Shown piece after piece: positions 19,984 through 28,227 of a stretch of DNA of 64,000 bases (the stretch's first letter is position 1; each line of letters opens with the position of its first letter). Location of the stretch: assembly GCF_001553565.1 (NCBI RefSeq), contig NZ_CP014228.1, forward strand, positions 1,736,001 through 1,800,000. The letters are read 5' to 3'. Made by a program: the position numbers and the translations under genes. The notes beneath the pieces are model-generated. The model made no database searches and was not told the DNA's origin. It saw only the letters and a program-made list of their open reading frames with translations. Origin of the DNA: Actinomyces radicidentis (GTDB lineage Bacteria > Actinomycetota > Actinomycetes > Actinomycetales > Actinomycetaceae).

Positions 19984-20946
19984 ATGAGCACCGCAAGCGC
20001 CACCGACCTCACCATGACCTCCGACGCCGTCAGCCCCGACGGCGCCCCCGCCGCGACCCGCACCGCCGGCCAACGCCTCTCCGCCGGCCGCGTCATCGCC
20101 TGGATCTTCATGATCCTCGTCATGCTCATCACGATCCTGCCGTTCTACTGGGTCCTGCGCACCGCGCTGTCCTCGAACGCCGGGATCGCCGCCCACCCCA
20201 CCTCGATCCTCCCCGTGGACACGAACCTGCGCGGCTTCGAGCGGGTCTTCGGCATGCAGTCCACCGCGGACGCCATCAAGGACGGCGGCTCCGGGGCCGC
20301 CCTCAACTTCTGGGTCTACCTGCGCAACTCGATCGTCGTGGCGACCCATGTGACCGTCTTCCAGGTCCTCTTCTCCGCGATGGCCGCCTACTCCTTCGCG
20401 CGGCTGCGCTGGCGCGGCCGCGACGCGGTCTTCATGATCTTCCTCGCCGCCCTCATGGTGCCGTCGATCTTCACGCTGCTGCCGAACTTCGTCCTCATCA
20501 AGCAGCTCCACATGGTCGACACCCTCCTGGGCGTCGCCCTCCCGACGATGTTCATGACGCCCTTCGCGGTGTTCTTCCTCAAGCAGTTCTTCATGAACAT
20601 CCCGCGCGAGCTCGAGGAGGCCGCCCTCCTCGACGGCGCCAGCAAGATCCGCGTCTTCTGGAGGCTCATCCTCCCGATGGCCCAGGCACCGCTCGCGACG
20701 CTCGCCATCCTCACCTACATCACGGCCTGGAACGACTACTTCTGGCCCCTGCTGGTCTCCTACTCGGACTCCTCGCGGGTGCTCACGGTCGCCGTCGCCG
20801 TCTTCAAGTCGCAGGCGCCGACCTCGGGCACCGACTGGTCCGGCCTCATGGCCGCCACCCTCGTCGCCGCCCTGCCCATGCTCCTGCTCTTCATGGCGGC
20901 CGCGAAGCGCGTCGTCAACTCCATCGGCTTCACCGGGATCAAGTGA
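19984..20946 (+). CDS. Sugar ABC transporter permease, MalG/UgpE type
   Basis: 320 residues, six helices after a polar 35-residue N-terminus. The opening helix is VIAWIFMILVMLITILPFYWVL. The EAA loop ELEEAALLDGASKIRVFWRLILPM is clear, and the C-terminus VNSIGFTGIK matches the MalG tail. It pairs with the preceding permease and is followed after 9 bases by the binding-protein gene. No ATPase is encoded, so a shared MsiK-type ATPase elsewhere is probable. Confidence 0.92.
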   Translation: MSTASATDLTMTSDAVSPDGAPAATRTAGQRLSAGRVIAWIFMILVMLITILPFYWVLRTALSSNAGIAAHPTSILPVDTNLRGFERVFGMQSTADAIKDGGSGAALNFWVYLRNSIVVATHVTVFQVLFSAMAAYSFARLRWRGRDAVFMIFLAALMVPSIFTLLPNFVLIKQLHMVDTLLGVALPTMFMTPFAVFFLKQFFMNIPRELEEAALLDGASKIRVFWRLILPMAQAPLATLAILTYITAWNDYFWPLLVSYSDSSRVLTVAVAVFKSQAPTSGTDWSGLMAATLVAALPMLLLFMAAAKRVVNSIGFTGIK

Positions 20947-20955
20947 GGAAGGCCC

Positions 20956-22326
20956 ATGCTCAGCGACACCATGCTCACCCGCCGCGGCGCCCTCACCGCG
21001 CTCGCCGCCTCGGCCGCCGCCCTCACCCTGTCCGCCTGCGGCTCCGCCTCGAAGGGCACCTCGGGCAAGGTCATCACCTACTGGCTGTGGGACTCCCTCC
21101 AGCAGCCCGCGTACCAGGAGTGCGCGGACCGCTTCAGAGAGAAGACCGGCATCACCGTCAAGATCAGCCAGATCGGCTGGGACGACTACTGGACCAAGCT
21201 CACCGCCGGCTTCATCGCCGGCACCGCCCCGGACTGCTTCACGGACCACATCCAGAAGTTCGCCCAGTTCACCGACCTCGACGTCCTCCTGCCACTGGAC
21301 GAGCAGGAGGCCTGGTCCGGCGTCGACGAGTCCGCCTTCCAGGACGGACTCATCGACCTGTGGAAGGGCGAGGACGGCCACCAGTACGGCTGCCCCAAGG
21401 ACTGGGACACCGAGGCCATCTTCTACAACAAGGAGATGGTCAAGGAGGCCGGCCTCACCGACGAGGACATCACCTCGATGGAGTGGAACCCCGACGACGG
21501 CGGCACCTTCGAGAAGGTCCTCGCCCGCCTCACCGTCGACCGCAACGGCAACCGCGGCGACGAGGAGGGCTTCGACCCGAACCACGTCAAGGTGTACGGC
21601 CTGGGCATCCAGGACTCCGGCTCCGCCGACGGCCAGACCCAGTGGAGCCCCTTCACGGCCTCCGCGGGGGACTGGTACTACACGGACAAGAAGACCTGGG
21701 GCACCCACTACCGCTACGACGACAAGGCCTTCCAGCAGACCCTCGACTGGTACTTCGGGCTCGTCGACAAGGGCTTCCTCAACCCCAACGGCGCCTTCTC
21801 CGACGCCACGAGCACGGACATCCAGCTCGGCTCCAAGTCGATCGCCATGGCCGTCCACGGCGCCTGGATGTTCAACACCTTCGCCAACCTCGACCTCGAC
21901 GTCGGCATCGCGCCGACGCCGGTCGGGCCGAACGGGACGAGCCAGTCCCTGTTCAACGGGCTCGGCGACTCGGTGGTCAAGGCCTCCCCGAACGCCAAGG
22001 AGGCCGCCCAGTGGGTGTCCTTCCTCGGCACTCAGGAGGCCCAGGACATCGTCGCCTCCTACGGCATCGTCTTCCCCGCGATCACGGCGTCGACGGAGAA
22101 GGCCAAGACGGTCTTCGAGAAGACCGGGCTCCCCACGGAGCCCTTCACCAAGCACGTCGAGGACGGCACGACCTTCTTCTTCCCGCTCACGTACTTCGGT
22201 GCGGACGTCAAGGCCATCATGACGCCGGCGATCGAGGACGTCTGGGCCAACCGGGTCCCGGCGTCGACGCTCACCGAGTACAACGACCAGGTCAACCTGC
22301 TGTTCGACACCTCGACGCACGACTGA
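20956..22326 (+). CDS. Sugar ABC transporter substrate-binding lipoprotein
   Basis: 456 residues. Twin-Arg-like LTRRGALTALAASAAALTLSAC ends in a lipobox (LSAC), so the mature protein is a lipid-anchored extracellular binding protein of the SBP_bac_1 type. KVITYWLWDSLQQPAYQECADRF and DCFTDHIQKFAQF are typical of solute-binding family 1 N-domains. ATG at 20956 could be replaced by ATG at 20971, which leaves a tighter signal peptide. Last gene of the operon. Confidence 0.92.
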   Translation: MLSDTMLTRRGALTALAASAAALTLSACGSASKGTSGKVITYWLWDSLQQPAYQECADRFREKTGITVKISQIGWDDYWTKLTAGFIAGTAPDCFTDHIQKFAQFTDLDVLLPLDEQEAWSGVDESAFQDGLIDLWKGEDGHQYGCPKDWDTEAIFYNKEMVKEAGLTDEDITSMEWNPDDGGTFEKVLARLTVDRNGNRGDEEGFDPNHVKVYGLGIQDSGSADGQTQWSPFTASAGDWYYTDKKTWGTHYRYDDKAFQQTLDWYFGLVDKGFLNPNGAFSDATSTDIQLGSKSIAMAVHGAWMFNTFANLDLDVGIAPTPVGPNGTSQSLFNGLGDSVVKASPNAKEAAQWVSFLGTQEAQDIVASYGIVFPAITASTEKAKTVFEKTGLPTEPFTKHVEDGTTFFFPLTYFGADVKAIMTPAIEDVWANRVPASTLTEYNDQVNLLFDTSTHD

Positions 22327-22415
22327 CTGCTCCCCGGGGCGCCGCGCGCGGGGGACGGTCGGCCGATACGGCCCTCCGTCTCCCCATCGCGGTGCCCCCG
22401 GGACGCGATGTCGGG

Positions 22416-22421
22416 TAGTGT
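22416..22421 (+). promoter_or_regulatory. -10 of ptsH
   Basis: TAGTGT at 22416-22421 predicts a start near 22428 and a leader of about 95 bases; AAGGAG at 22512-22517 then precedes the ATG by 6 bases. Confidence 0.4.
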
Positions 22422-22523
22422 GAGTGGCGTCTACCAGCCACCGGCTGGGAACCCGCCGCACCGGCTCACCGAGCCGCCCGACCCGCGAGCGGTCCCCTCC
22501 TCCAGCAACTCAAGGAGCCTCAC

Positions 22524-22790
22524 ATGGCACAGGTCAACGCCACCATCGCCTCCAAGGTCGGTCTTCACGCCCGTCCCGCCGCCACCTTCGTCAAGGCCGT
22601 CGCCGAGAAGGGCGTTCCGGTCACCATCGCCAAGGAGGGCGGCGCCCCCGTCGACGCCTCCTCCATCCTCGGCGTCATGACGCTCGGCGCCGGCTTCGGC
22701 GACGTCGTCACCCTGTCCTCGGACGCCGACGGCGCCGAGGGCGCCCTCGACGAGCTCAAGGCCCTCCTCGAGACCGACCTCGACGCCTGA
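22524..22790 (+). CDS. ptsH: Phosphocarrier protein HPr of the PTS
   Basis: 88 residues. The phosphorylated histidine is H15 in KVGLHARPAATF. S46 in DASSILGVMTLG is at the position of the regulatory serine in low-GC Gram-positives, though use of this site in actinobacteria is uncertain. It transfers phosphate from Enzyme I to sugar-specific EIIA domains. Stand-alone gene with its own promoter, ribosome binding site and terminator; no other PTS gene is in the window. Confidence 0.95.
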   Translation: MAQVNATIASKVGLHARPAATFVKAVAEKGVPVTIAKEGGAPVDASSILGVMTLGAGFGDVVTLSSDADGAEGALDELKALLETDLDA

Positions 22791-22799
22791 GACGCCTGA

Positions 22800-22874
22800 C
22801 CGGTCCTGACGGACCGGCACTCAGCAACCCGACGGGGCGCGCAGCGCTGGACATCCGGCGCAGCGCGCCCCGTC
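22800..22874 (+). terminator. Two tandem hairpins after ptsH
   Basis: A 7-bp hairpin (22800-22806 with 22811-22817) is followed by a larger one with 12-bp outer arms, 22831-22842 and 22863-22874. Confidence 0.7.
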
Positions 22875-22998
22875 GTCGTGCGCGCGGTGGGAGGCGGGAG
22901 GCGGCGGTGGGAGCGGCCGACGCCGGGCTGGTGCTCCCGCGGCGTCCCGGTGGCCGAGAGACGGCGGCTCGGCACGCTGCCCGTGGGAGGATCCGGGT

Positions 22999-23649
22999 GT
23001 GGACACCGCCCTCCTCGTCAAGGCGCTCGGCGCGCTCTTCGCGATCATGAACCCCTTCGTCAACCTGCCGATCTTCCTCAGCCTCACGGCCGGTCAGGAC
23101 GCGGCGAGGCAGCGCCGCACCGCCTGGCGGACGGTGCTCATGGCGACGGTCACCTGCGCCGTCGTCGCCGTCGCCGGCAGCGCGCTGCTCTCGTTCTTCG
23201 GGATCAGCGTCGCCGACTTCCGCGTCGCGGGCGGGCTCGTCCTGCTCATGATCGGGCTCGGGATGCTCAACGGCACCGGCTCGACGGCCCACGAGGGCAC
23301 CGACTCGGAGAAGGCGCACGCCCAGGCGCACGCCGAGCGCAGCGACGTCGCCTTCTACCCCATGACCTTCCCGATCCTCGTCGGACCCGGCACGATGACG
23401 ACCATCATCGTCCTCGTCGCCGAGGGCGGGGACTCCGGCGCGGGCGGGCTCCTCGCCGTCGGGATCGCGCTCGCCCTCGTCCTTGCGTGCCTCGGGATCG
23501 TCCTGCCCTTCGCCGGCGCCATCGGTCACCACATGTCCATGACGCTGCGCACCATCATGACGCGCCTCATGGGCATGGTCCTCGCCGCGATCGCCGTCGG
23601 CATGCTCGGAGCGGGCCTGACCACGCTGCTGCCGGGACTGGCGCACTGA
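22999..23649 (+). CDS. MarC family integral membrane protein
   Basis: 216 residues with six hydrophobic segments. AIMNPFVNLPIFLSLT and YPMTFPILVGPGTMTTIIVL are the conserved paired motifs of the MarC/SnatA (NAAT) family. A short His/Ala/Glu-rich cytoplasmic loop separates the halves. Some members export small amino acids, but MarC of E. coli has no proven substrate. GTG at 22999 follows GGGAGG by about 8 bases. Confidence 0.88.
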   Translation: MDTALLVKALGALFAIMNPFVNLPIFLSLTAGQDAARQRRTAWRTVLMATVTCAVVAVAGSALLSFFGISVADFRVAGGLVLLMIGLGMLNGTGSTAHEGTDSEKAHAQAHAERSDVAFYPMTFPILVGPGTMTTIIVLVAEGGDSGAGGLLAVGIALALVLACLGIVLPFAGAIGHHMSMTLRTIMTRLMGMVLAAIAVGMLGAGLTTLLPGLAH

Positions 23650-23874
23650 CCCAGTCGGTCCAGGTCGGGCCCCGAGCCGGAGCCCCTGCTACAGTGCGGG
23701 CCACGGCGAGCTGACGCCGAGCGGGGGACGGCCCGGTCCCGTCCCGCCACCCGCGAAGGGGAGCGCATCCTCCGGCACCACCGTCCCTCACCGCCCCGCG
23801 TCGCCGGGGCCCCGGCTCGAGCCGGCCGACCCAGGGGCGGGTGCGACCGGGAGCAGCCGCCCGAAGGGAACGCC
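23650..23874 (+). promoter_or_regulatory. Promoter and long leader before the DUF2087 gene
   Basis: TACAGT at 23690-23695 predicts a start near 23702 and a 170-base leader before ATG 23875, which has its own GAAGGGA ribosome binding site. The leader is GC-rich with several short self-complementary blocks; I recognise no riboswitch or leader peptide. Confidence 0.35.
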
Positions 23875-24333
23875 ATGACCGCCGACGCCGACTTCAAGAA
23901 GCTCGTCCGCGCGCGTATGACCGAGACCGGCGAGCGCTACACGCAGGCCCGCGCCGCCCTCCTCGCCGAGCACGAGGCCGCGCTGCGCGCCGAGGAGACC
24001 TTCCGGGCCCGCACCCTGCGCTCCTTCCTGCGCGACGGGCGCCTCGTCTCCGTACCCGTCAAGCGGCGGGCGCGCGTCGTCGTCCTCCTTGAGCTCCTCG
24101 ACCTCTTCGAGCCCGGACGCGAGTACCCCGAGACCGAGGTCAACGCCCTCCTGCGCCCCGTCCACGACGACGTCGCCTACCTGCGCCGCGAGATGGTCGA
24201 CTACGGCTTCCTCGCCCGCGACCACGGCGTCTACCGGGTCGCGGAGGAGCCAAAGGAGATGACCGGCAACATGGCCGCCGAGGTCCCGACCGACCTCGCC
24301 GAGCGCCTCGCCCGCAGGCACTCCGAGTCCTGA
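23875..24333 (+). CDS. DUF2087 domain protein
   Basis: 152 residues. The N-terminal part FKKLVRARMTETGERYTQARAALL is a short helical module also found ahead of other actinobacterial domains. The second part, from RLVSVPVKRRARVVVLLELLDLFEPGREY to LRREMVDYGFLARDHGVYRV, is DUF2087, a winged-helix-like domain seen in some regulators. A DNA-binding role is plausible but unproven. It converges with the GRP-type transporter gene. Confidence 0.75.
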   Translation: MTADADFKKLVRARMTETGERYTQARAALLAEHEAALRAEETFRARTLRSFLRDGRLVSVPVKRRARVVVLLELLDLFEPGREYPETEVNALLRPVHDDVAYLRREMVDYGFLARDHGVYRVAEEPKEMTGNMAAEVPTDLAERLARRHSES

Positions 24334-24353
24334 CGGAAGCGGTCCGACCGCCG

Positions 24354-25223
24354 TCAGCGGGCGGCCGCCAGTCCCAGGAGGACGACGCCGATGACGGCGG
24401 CCACGACCCCGGCCGCCGTCGCCCGGCCCTCCCGGCGGGAGCGCTGCTCACCGAGTAGGAGCACGCCCCCGGTGGCCGAGATGACGAAGCCGAGCTGGGA
24501 CAGGCTGAATCCGGTGGCGACGCCGACGGTCGTCGTCGAGTGCAGCAGGATCGCGTTGCCCACGGCCCAGATCCCGCCCGCGACGGCCGAGGGCCAGAAG
24601 CGCGGCCCTACGACGGGCTCGTGCGAGGGGATGACCCTCACACAAGCGAGGGAGCCGAGGAGGAGACCGATGCCCATCGGGCCGAGGGCATCGGCGCTGG
24701 AGACGTCGGCGAGGCGCAGCATCCCGGCGTACGAGCCGTAGACGAGGGCGGACAGGACCGTCGCGATGAGGCCCGCGCGCCGGGCGGCGGAGGACGGCCC
24801 CGGTCCGTCGTGCTCCTGCCATGAGCAGCCCAGCGCCCCCGCCATGATGAGCGCCAGCGCCAGGAGACCGAGGGGGAGCGCCCCGGGTGCGCGCCACTCG
24901 CCGAGCAGCGCGACGCCGATGGCCGCGTTGAGGGCGAGCTGGAGGGCGGTGGTGAGCGGCATCGTGCGGCTCACGCCCCAGGAGTGGAAGCCCCGCAGGA
25001 CGAGGACCTGGCCCGTGGACCACATGAGGCCGGACAGGATCCCGAGGAGCGTCGCCTTGAGCGACCAGTCCCCGCCGAGGAACGGGGTGACGGCGAGGCT
25101 GACGATCCCGGCCCCGGCCATGACGGCGACGTTCTGGCGGCGCGCGTCGGCGGGGAAGGCGCCGATGGTGAGCGCCATGACGCCGAAGAGCAGGGAGGGG
25201 AGGAAGGCGATCGCGAGGGTCAC
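24354..25223 (-). CDS. GRP (glucose/ribose porter) family sugar transporter
   Basis: 289 residues, about ten hydrophobic helices. GILSGLMWSTGQVLVLRGFHSWGVSRTMPLTTALQL and the C-terminal GFSLSQLGFVISATGGVLLLGEQRSRRE resemble GlcU/RbsU transporters of the drug/metabolite superfamily, which carry sugars with protons. The substrate is not determined. GTG start at 25223. The HxlR gene lies immediately upstream in the same orientation, 25 bases away, so the two may share a transcript. Confidence 0.8.
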   Translation of the reverse strand: MTLAIAFLPSLLFGVMALTIGAFPADARRQNVAVMAGAGIVSLAVTPFLGGDWSLKATLLGILSGLMWSTGQVLVLRGFHSWGVSRTMPLTTALQLALNAAIGVALLGEWRAPGALPLGLLALALIMAGALGCSWQEHDGPGPSSAARRAGLIATVLSALVYGSYAGMLRLADVSSADALGPMGIGLLLGSLACVRVIPSHEPVVGPRFWPSAVAGGIWAVGNAILLHSTTTVGVATGFSLSQLGFVISATGGVLLLGEQRSRREGRATAAGVVAAVIGVVLLGLAAAR

Positions 25224-25248
25224 GCCGGGAGCCTAGGCCCCCGCGGCG

Positions 25249-25668
25249 TCAGGACGCGGCCGGGGTGGTGAGGTGCCGCTCGCGGAGTGCGTCCATCTGG
25301 TCCTCGAGGGTCGCGCCGGCCGCGTGGACGTGCGGTGCGTGGGGCGCCGTCGTCGGGTCGATCCGTGCGCCCAGCTCGCCGAGGGCGACGAGGAGCGGGA
25401 CCGCGCTGATGCCGAGCTCCGTGAGCGAGTAGCGCCCCTGCTTGCCGCGCGGGGCCTCCGCCTTGGTGAGGAGCCCGGCGATGGTGAGGTCGGTGAGCCG
25501 GCGTGACAGGAGCGGGGCGGAGATGCCCTCCTCGCTGCCGGTGAGGAGCTGGCGGAAGGTGCGGCGGTCGTGCATGGCGACGTCGTGCAGGATGAGAAGG
25601 CTCCACCGGTCCCCGAGCACCTCGACGGCGCGGTTGACCGGGCAGGAGGACCGGGGGCTCTCGATCAT
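25249..25668 (-). CDS. HxlR/DUF24 family redox-type regulator
   Basis: 139 residues with one winged helix: CPVNRAVEVLGDRWSLLILHDV, RRTFRQLLTGSEEGISAPLLSRRLTDL, GKQGRYSLTELG. A single N-terminal cysteine, C9, is in the place used for thiol sensing by QorR, HypR and related DUF24 regulators. In Corynebacterium glutamicum, QorR represses the quinone oxidoreductase gene qor2. Here too the divergent neighbour is a quinone oxidoreductase, now broken. Two matching palindromes lie in the gap. ATG at 25668 is preceded by a GAGAGG-like site. Confidence 0.87.
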   Translation of the reverse strand: MIESPRSSCPVNRAVEVLGDRWSLLILHDVAMHDRRTFRQLLTGSEEGISAPLLSRRLTDLTIAGLLTKAEAPRGKQGRYSLTELGISAVPLLVALGELGARIDPTTAPHAPHVHAAGATLEDQMDALRERHLTTPAAS

Positions 25669-25695
25669 GATCCGCCTCTCAGGGAACGACGAGTG

Positions 25696-25752
25696 GTTGC
25701 GAAGTGCAACCGGATGGGCATGCCCTCGCACCATCCGGTTGCACAACGCAAC
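25696..25752. promoter_or_regulatory. Paired HxlR operators
   Basis: Two 15-base palindromes of the form GTTGC-N5-GCAAC occupy 25696-25710 and 25738-25752. Their centres are 42 bp apart, four turns of B-DNA. They are also arms of a larger inverted repeat, 20 of 22 bases matching, enclosing a short loop. Two dimers could bind on one face of the helix. Confidence 0.75.
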
Positions 25753-25790
25753 TACCTGATCCAGGCAGAGCCTTCAGCAAGGAGCCCGCC

Positions 25791-26107
25791 GTGAAGGCCG
25801 TCGTCCTCGAGAAGTACCAGGCGCCCCCGTCGACCTCGTCCTCAACACCCAGGGAGATGACATCACCCTGCGCTCCGTGGAGGTCCTGCGCCGCGGCATC
25901 ACCTACTGCTTCCTCTTCATCGCGCCCGACGGCGAGGGACTCCGCGAGGTCTCCGCGCTCGTGGCCTCGGGCGCGATCCACCCCGTCATCGACCGCGTCC
26001 TGCCCTTTGAGCAGGCCGTCGAGGCCCTCGACCAGCTCCTCGCCGGCGGCACGAAGGGCAAGGTGCTCGTCTCCACGGCCCCTGCCGCGGTCACCGACCG
26101 GAACTGA
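25791..26107 (+). pseudogene. Internally deleted NADP-dependent (quinone) oxidoreductase
   Basis: GTG at 25791 follows AAGGAG by 6 bases and encodes VKAVVLEKYQ, the usual start of zinc-independent quinone oxidoreductases of about 310 residues. Directly after this, in a different frame, comes VDLVLNTQGDDITLRSVEVL continuing to VIDRVLPFEQAVEALDQLLAGGTKGKVLVS, the last 105 residues of the same family. Roughly 200 central residues, including the Rossmann fold, are gone and the join is out of frame. It is divergent from an HxlR regulator and lies next to its operators. Confidence 0.85.
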
Positions 26108-26133
26108 GTGGCCGGGGCGTCGGAACCGCCCGG

Positions 26134-26147
26134 TAGGGTGCCGCCCA
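26134..26147 (+). promoter_or_regulatory. Leaderless -10 of rnhA
   Basis: TAGGGT at 26134-26139, 7 bases before ATG 26147; no ribosome binding site. Confidence 0.5.
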
Positions 26148-26770
26148 TGACGATCATCGCTGCGGCGGACGGCTCCGCCCTCGGCAACCCCGGCCCCGCC
26201 GGCTGGGCCTGGTACGTGGACGAGTCCTGCTGGGCCGCCGGCGGCTGGCCCGAGTCCACGAACAACCGTGGCGAGCTCACCGCCCTCCTCGAGCTCCTGC
26301 GAGCCACCGCGCACACCGGCGAGGACCTCCTGATCCAGGCCGACTCCCAGTACGTCATCAACTCGGTCACCAAGTGGATGAAGGGCTGGAAGCGCCGCGG
26401 CTGGCGCAAGGCCGACGGCAAGCCCGTCCTCAACGACGACCTCATGAAGGCGATCGACGAGGCACTCGTCGGCCGCACGGTGCGCTTCGAGTGGGTCAAG
26501 GGCCACGCCGGTCACCCCGCCAACGAGCGCGCCGACGACCTCGCGCGCGCCGCTGCCACCGCCTTCCAGCGGCGCACCGCCGTTCCGGCCGGGCCCGGCT
26601 GGACGCGCGGCGGGGCCGCACCGGAGCAGCGGACCGTTGCGGAGTCGGCTGCGGCCCCCGGTCCGGAGGGCGACGTCGTCCCCGGCTCGACGGCGGCCCG
26701 CCGCGCCGCCCTGCGCGCCCAGCAGGAGGCCGAGCACTCCGAGCAGCAGGCCCCCGGCACGCTCTTCTGA
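26147..26770 (+). CDS. rnhA: Ribonuclease HI with C-terminal extension
   Basis: 207 residues. The catalytic carboxylates are D8 in AAADGSALGNPGPAG, E43 in NNRGELTALLELL, D66 in IQADSQYVINSVTKWMKGW and the Asp in NERADDLAR. It degrades RNA in RNA-DNA hybrids. The final 60 residues (after AAATAFQRR) are a charged, Ala/Glu/Gln-rich tail not found in E. coli RNase HI. ATG at 26147 has a leaderless -10. Confidence 0.92.
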   Translation: MTIIAAADGSALGNPGPAGWAWYVDESCWAAGGWPESTNNRGELTALLELLRATAHTGEDLLIQADSQYVINSVTKWMKGWKRRGWRKADGKPVLNDDLMKAIDEALVGRTVRFEWVKGHAGHPANERADDLARAAATAFQRRTAVPAGPGWTRGGAAPEQRTVAESAAAPGPEGDVVPGSTAARRAALRAQQEAEHSEQQAPGTLF

Positions 26771-26777
26771 CCTTCGC

Positions 26778-26933
26778 CGAGATCGGGACATCCTGACCTC
26801 GAGATCGGTCCGTTCTCCACAGACGCCCCGCGTGCGCGCTTCAGCAGCAGTGACCTGGGTGCACTGCTCAGCCGCGAGGACACGATGTCCCGATCTCAGA
26901 GTCAGGATGTCCCGATCTCGCGGGAGAACGGAC
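26778..26933. repeat. Nested inverted repeats between rnhA and ackA
   Basis: A perfect 20-base inverted repeat is at 26778-26797 and 26901-26920. An extra 14-base inverted copy of its core is at 26884-26897, and an 11-base pair of arms is at 26808-26818 and 26923-26933. The recurring core is GAGATCGGGACATC. No ORF of interest lies inside. It may be a small non-autonomous element or a cluster of protein sites. Confidence 0.7.
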
Positions 26934-26971
26934 GGCGGCGCCGCCACCCGGGAGGGTGACGGCGCCGCCGT
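26932..26971. terminator. Bidirectional terminator between rnhA and ackA
   Basis: An 18-bp stem (26932-26949 with 26954-26971) with one mismatch and a 4-base loop, between convergent genes. Confidence 0.7.
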
Positions 26972-27004
26972 GCTGTCCGTTGCCGCGCGGAGCGCAGCGC
27001 CCGA

Positions 27005-28189
27005 TCAGATGAGGGTGAGCGCCTGGCGGGCGATCTCCAGCTCCTCGTTGGTCGGGTAGACCGTGACGGTCACGGTCGAGTCGGGCGTCGAGATGACGCG
27101 CGGCGCGGAGACGCGGCCGGCGTTCTTCTCGGCGTCGTAACGCACGCCGAGGTAGCCGAGGCGGTCGAGGAGGTGCTGACGCACGAGGTCGTCGTTCTCT
27201 CCGATGCCCGCGGTGAAGGTGAGGGCGTCGAGGCCGCCCATGACGGCGGTGTAGGCGCCGACGTACTTGAGGAGGCGGTGGGTGTAGATGTCGACGGCCT
27301 CGATGGTGTCCTGGTCGCCGGCGTCGTAGAGCTTCCACACCTCGCGCATGTCGGACTGGCCGGTGAGGCCCTTCATGCCCGACTCGCGGTTGAAGAGGTG
27401 GTCGATCTCGTCGATGGACATGCCGCCCACGCGGGCGAGGTGGAACACCGCGGCCGGGTCGATGTCGCCGGTGCGGCCGCCCATGACGAGGCCCTCGAGC
27501 GGGGTGAGGCCCATGGAGGTCTCGACGGCCTTGCCGTTGACGACGGCGGAGACGGAGGCCCCGTTGCCCAGGTGCAGGACGATCTGCTTGAGGTCGTCGC
27601 GGCCGAGGAGCTCGGAGACCTGCTTGGAGACGAACTGGTGGCTCGTTCCGTGGGCGCCGTAGCGGCGGATCGAGTACTTGTCCGCGACCTCGCGGTTGAG
27701 GCCGTAGCGGGCGGCCTCCTCCGGGAGCTCCTGGAAGAAGGCGGTGTCGAAGACGGCGACGTGCGGGACGTCGGGGAGCAGGTCGCGGGCGACCTCGATG
27801 CCCTTGAGGTGGGCCGGGTTGTGGAGCGGGCCGAGGGGCACGAGCTCCTCGATCTTGGCGACGACCTCGTCGTCGATGAGGGCGGGGCCGTTGAAGTACT
27901 TGCCGCCCTGGACGACGCGGTGGCCGACGGCGACGACGTTGGCCTCCTTGAGGGAGGGGCCCTTCTCCTCGAAGAGGCGCAGGACCTCGGCCATGCCGAA
28001 GCCGTGGTCCGGGACGGGCTCCTCGATGGCGGTCTTCTCACCGGCGTGCTTGTGGGTGATGGAGCCGGTGACGTCGCCGATGCGCTCGACGATGCCGTTG
28101 GCCAGGTTCTCACCGGAGTCCGGGTCCACCAGGGCGTACTTGATGGAGGACGAGCCCGCGTTGATGATGAGGACGGTGCGCGTGGTCAT
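27005..28189 (-). CDS. ackA: Acetate kinase
   Basis: 394 residues; makes ATP from acetyl phosphate. Family signatures present are VLIINAGSSSIKYAL, GHRVVQGGKYF, YGAHGTSHQFV, VLHLGNGASVSAV and GGLDALTFTAGIGEN. Second gene of a pta-ackA operon with a 38-base gap; GAAAGG precedes ATG 28189 by 5 bases. With Pta it forms the acetate-producing fermentation route. Confidence 0.97.
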   Translation of the reverse strand: MTTRTVLIINAGSSSIKYALVDPDSGENLANGIVERIGDVTGSITHKHAGEKTAIEEPVPDHGFGMAEVLRLFEEKGPSLKEANVVAVGHRVVQGGKYFNGPALIDDEVVAKIEELVPLGPLHNPAHLKGIEVARDLLPDVPHVAVFDTAFFQELPEEAARYGLNREVADKYSIRRYGAHGTSHQFVSKQVSELLGRDDLKQIVLHLGNGASVSAVVNGKAVETSMGLTPLEGLVMGGRTGDIDPAAVFHLARVGGMSIDEIDHLFNRESGMKGLTGQSDMREVWKLYDAGDQDTIEAVDIYTHRLLKYVGAYTAVMGGLDALTFTAGIGENDDLVRQHLLDRLGYLGVRYDAEKNAGRVSAPRVISTPDSTVTVTVYPTNEELEIARQALTLI

Positions 28190-28227
28190 GAATGGCCTTT
28201 CGTGAGGGTCTTGCTCCGTGCGGGGGA

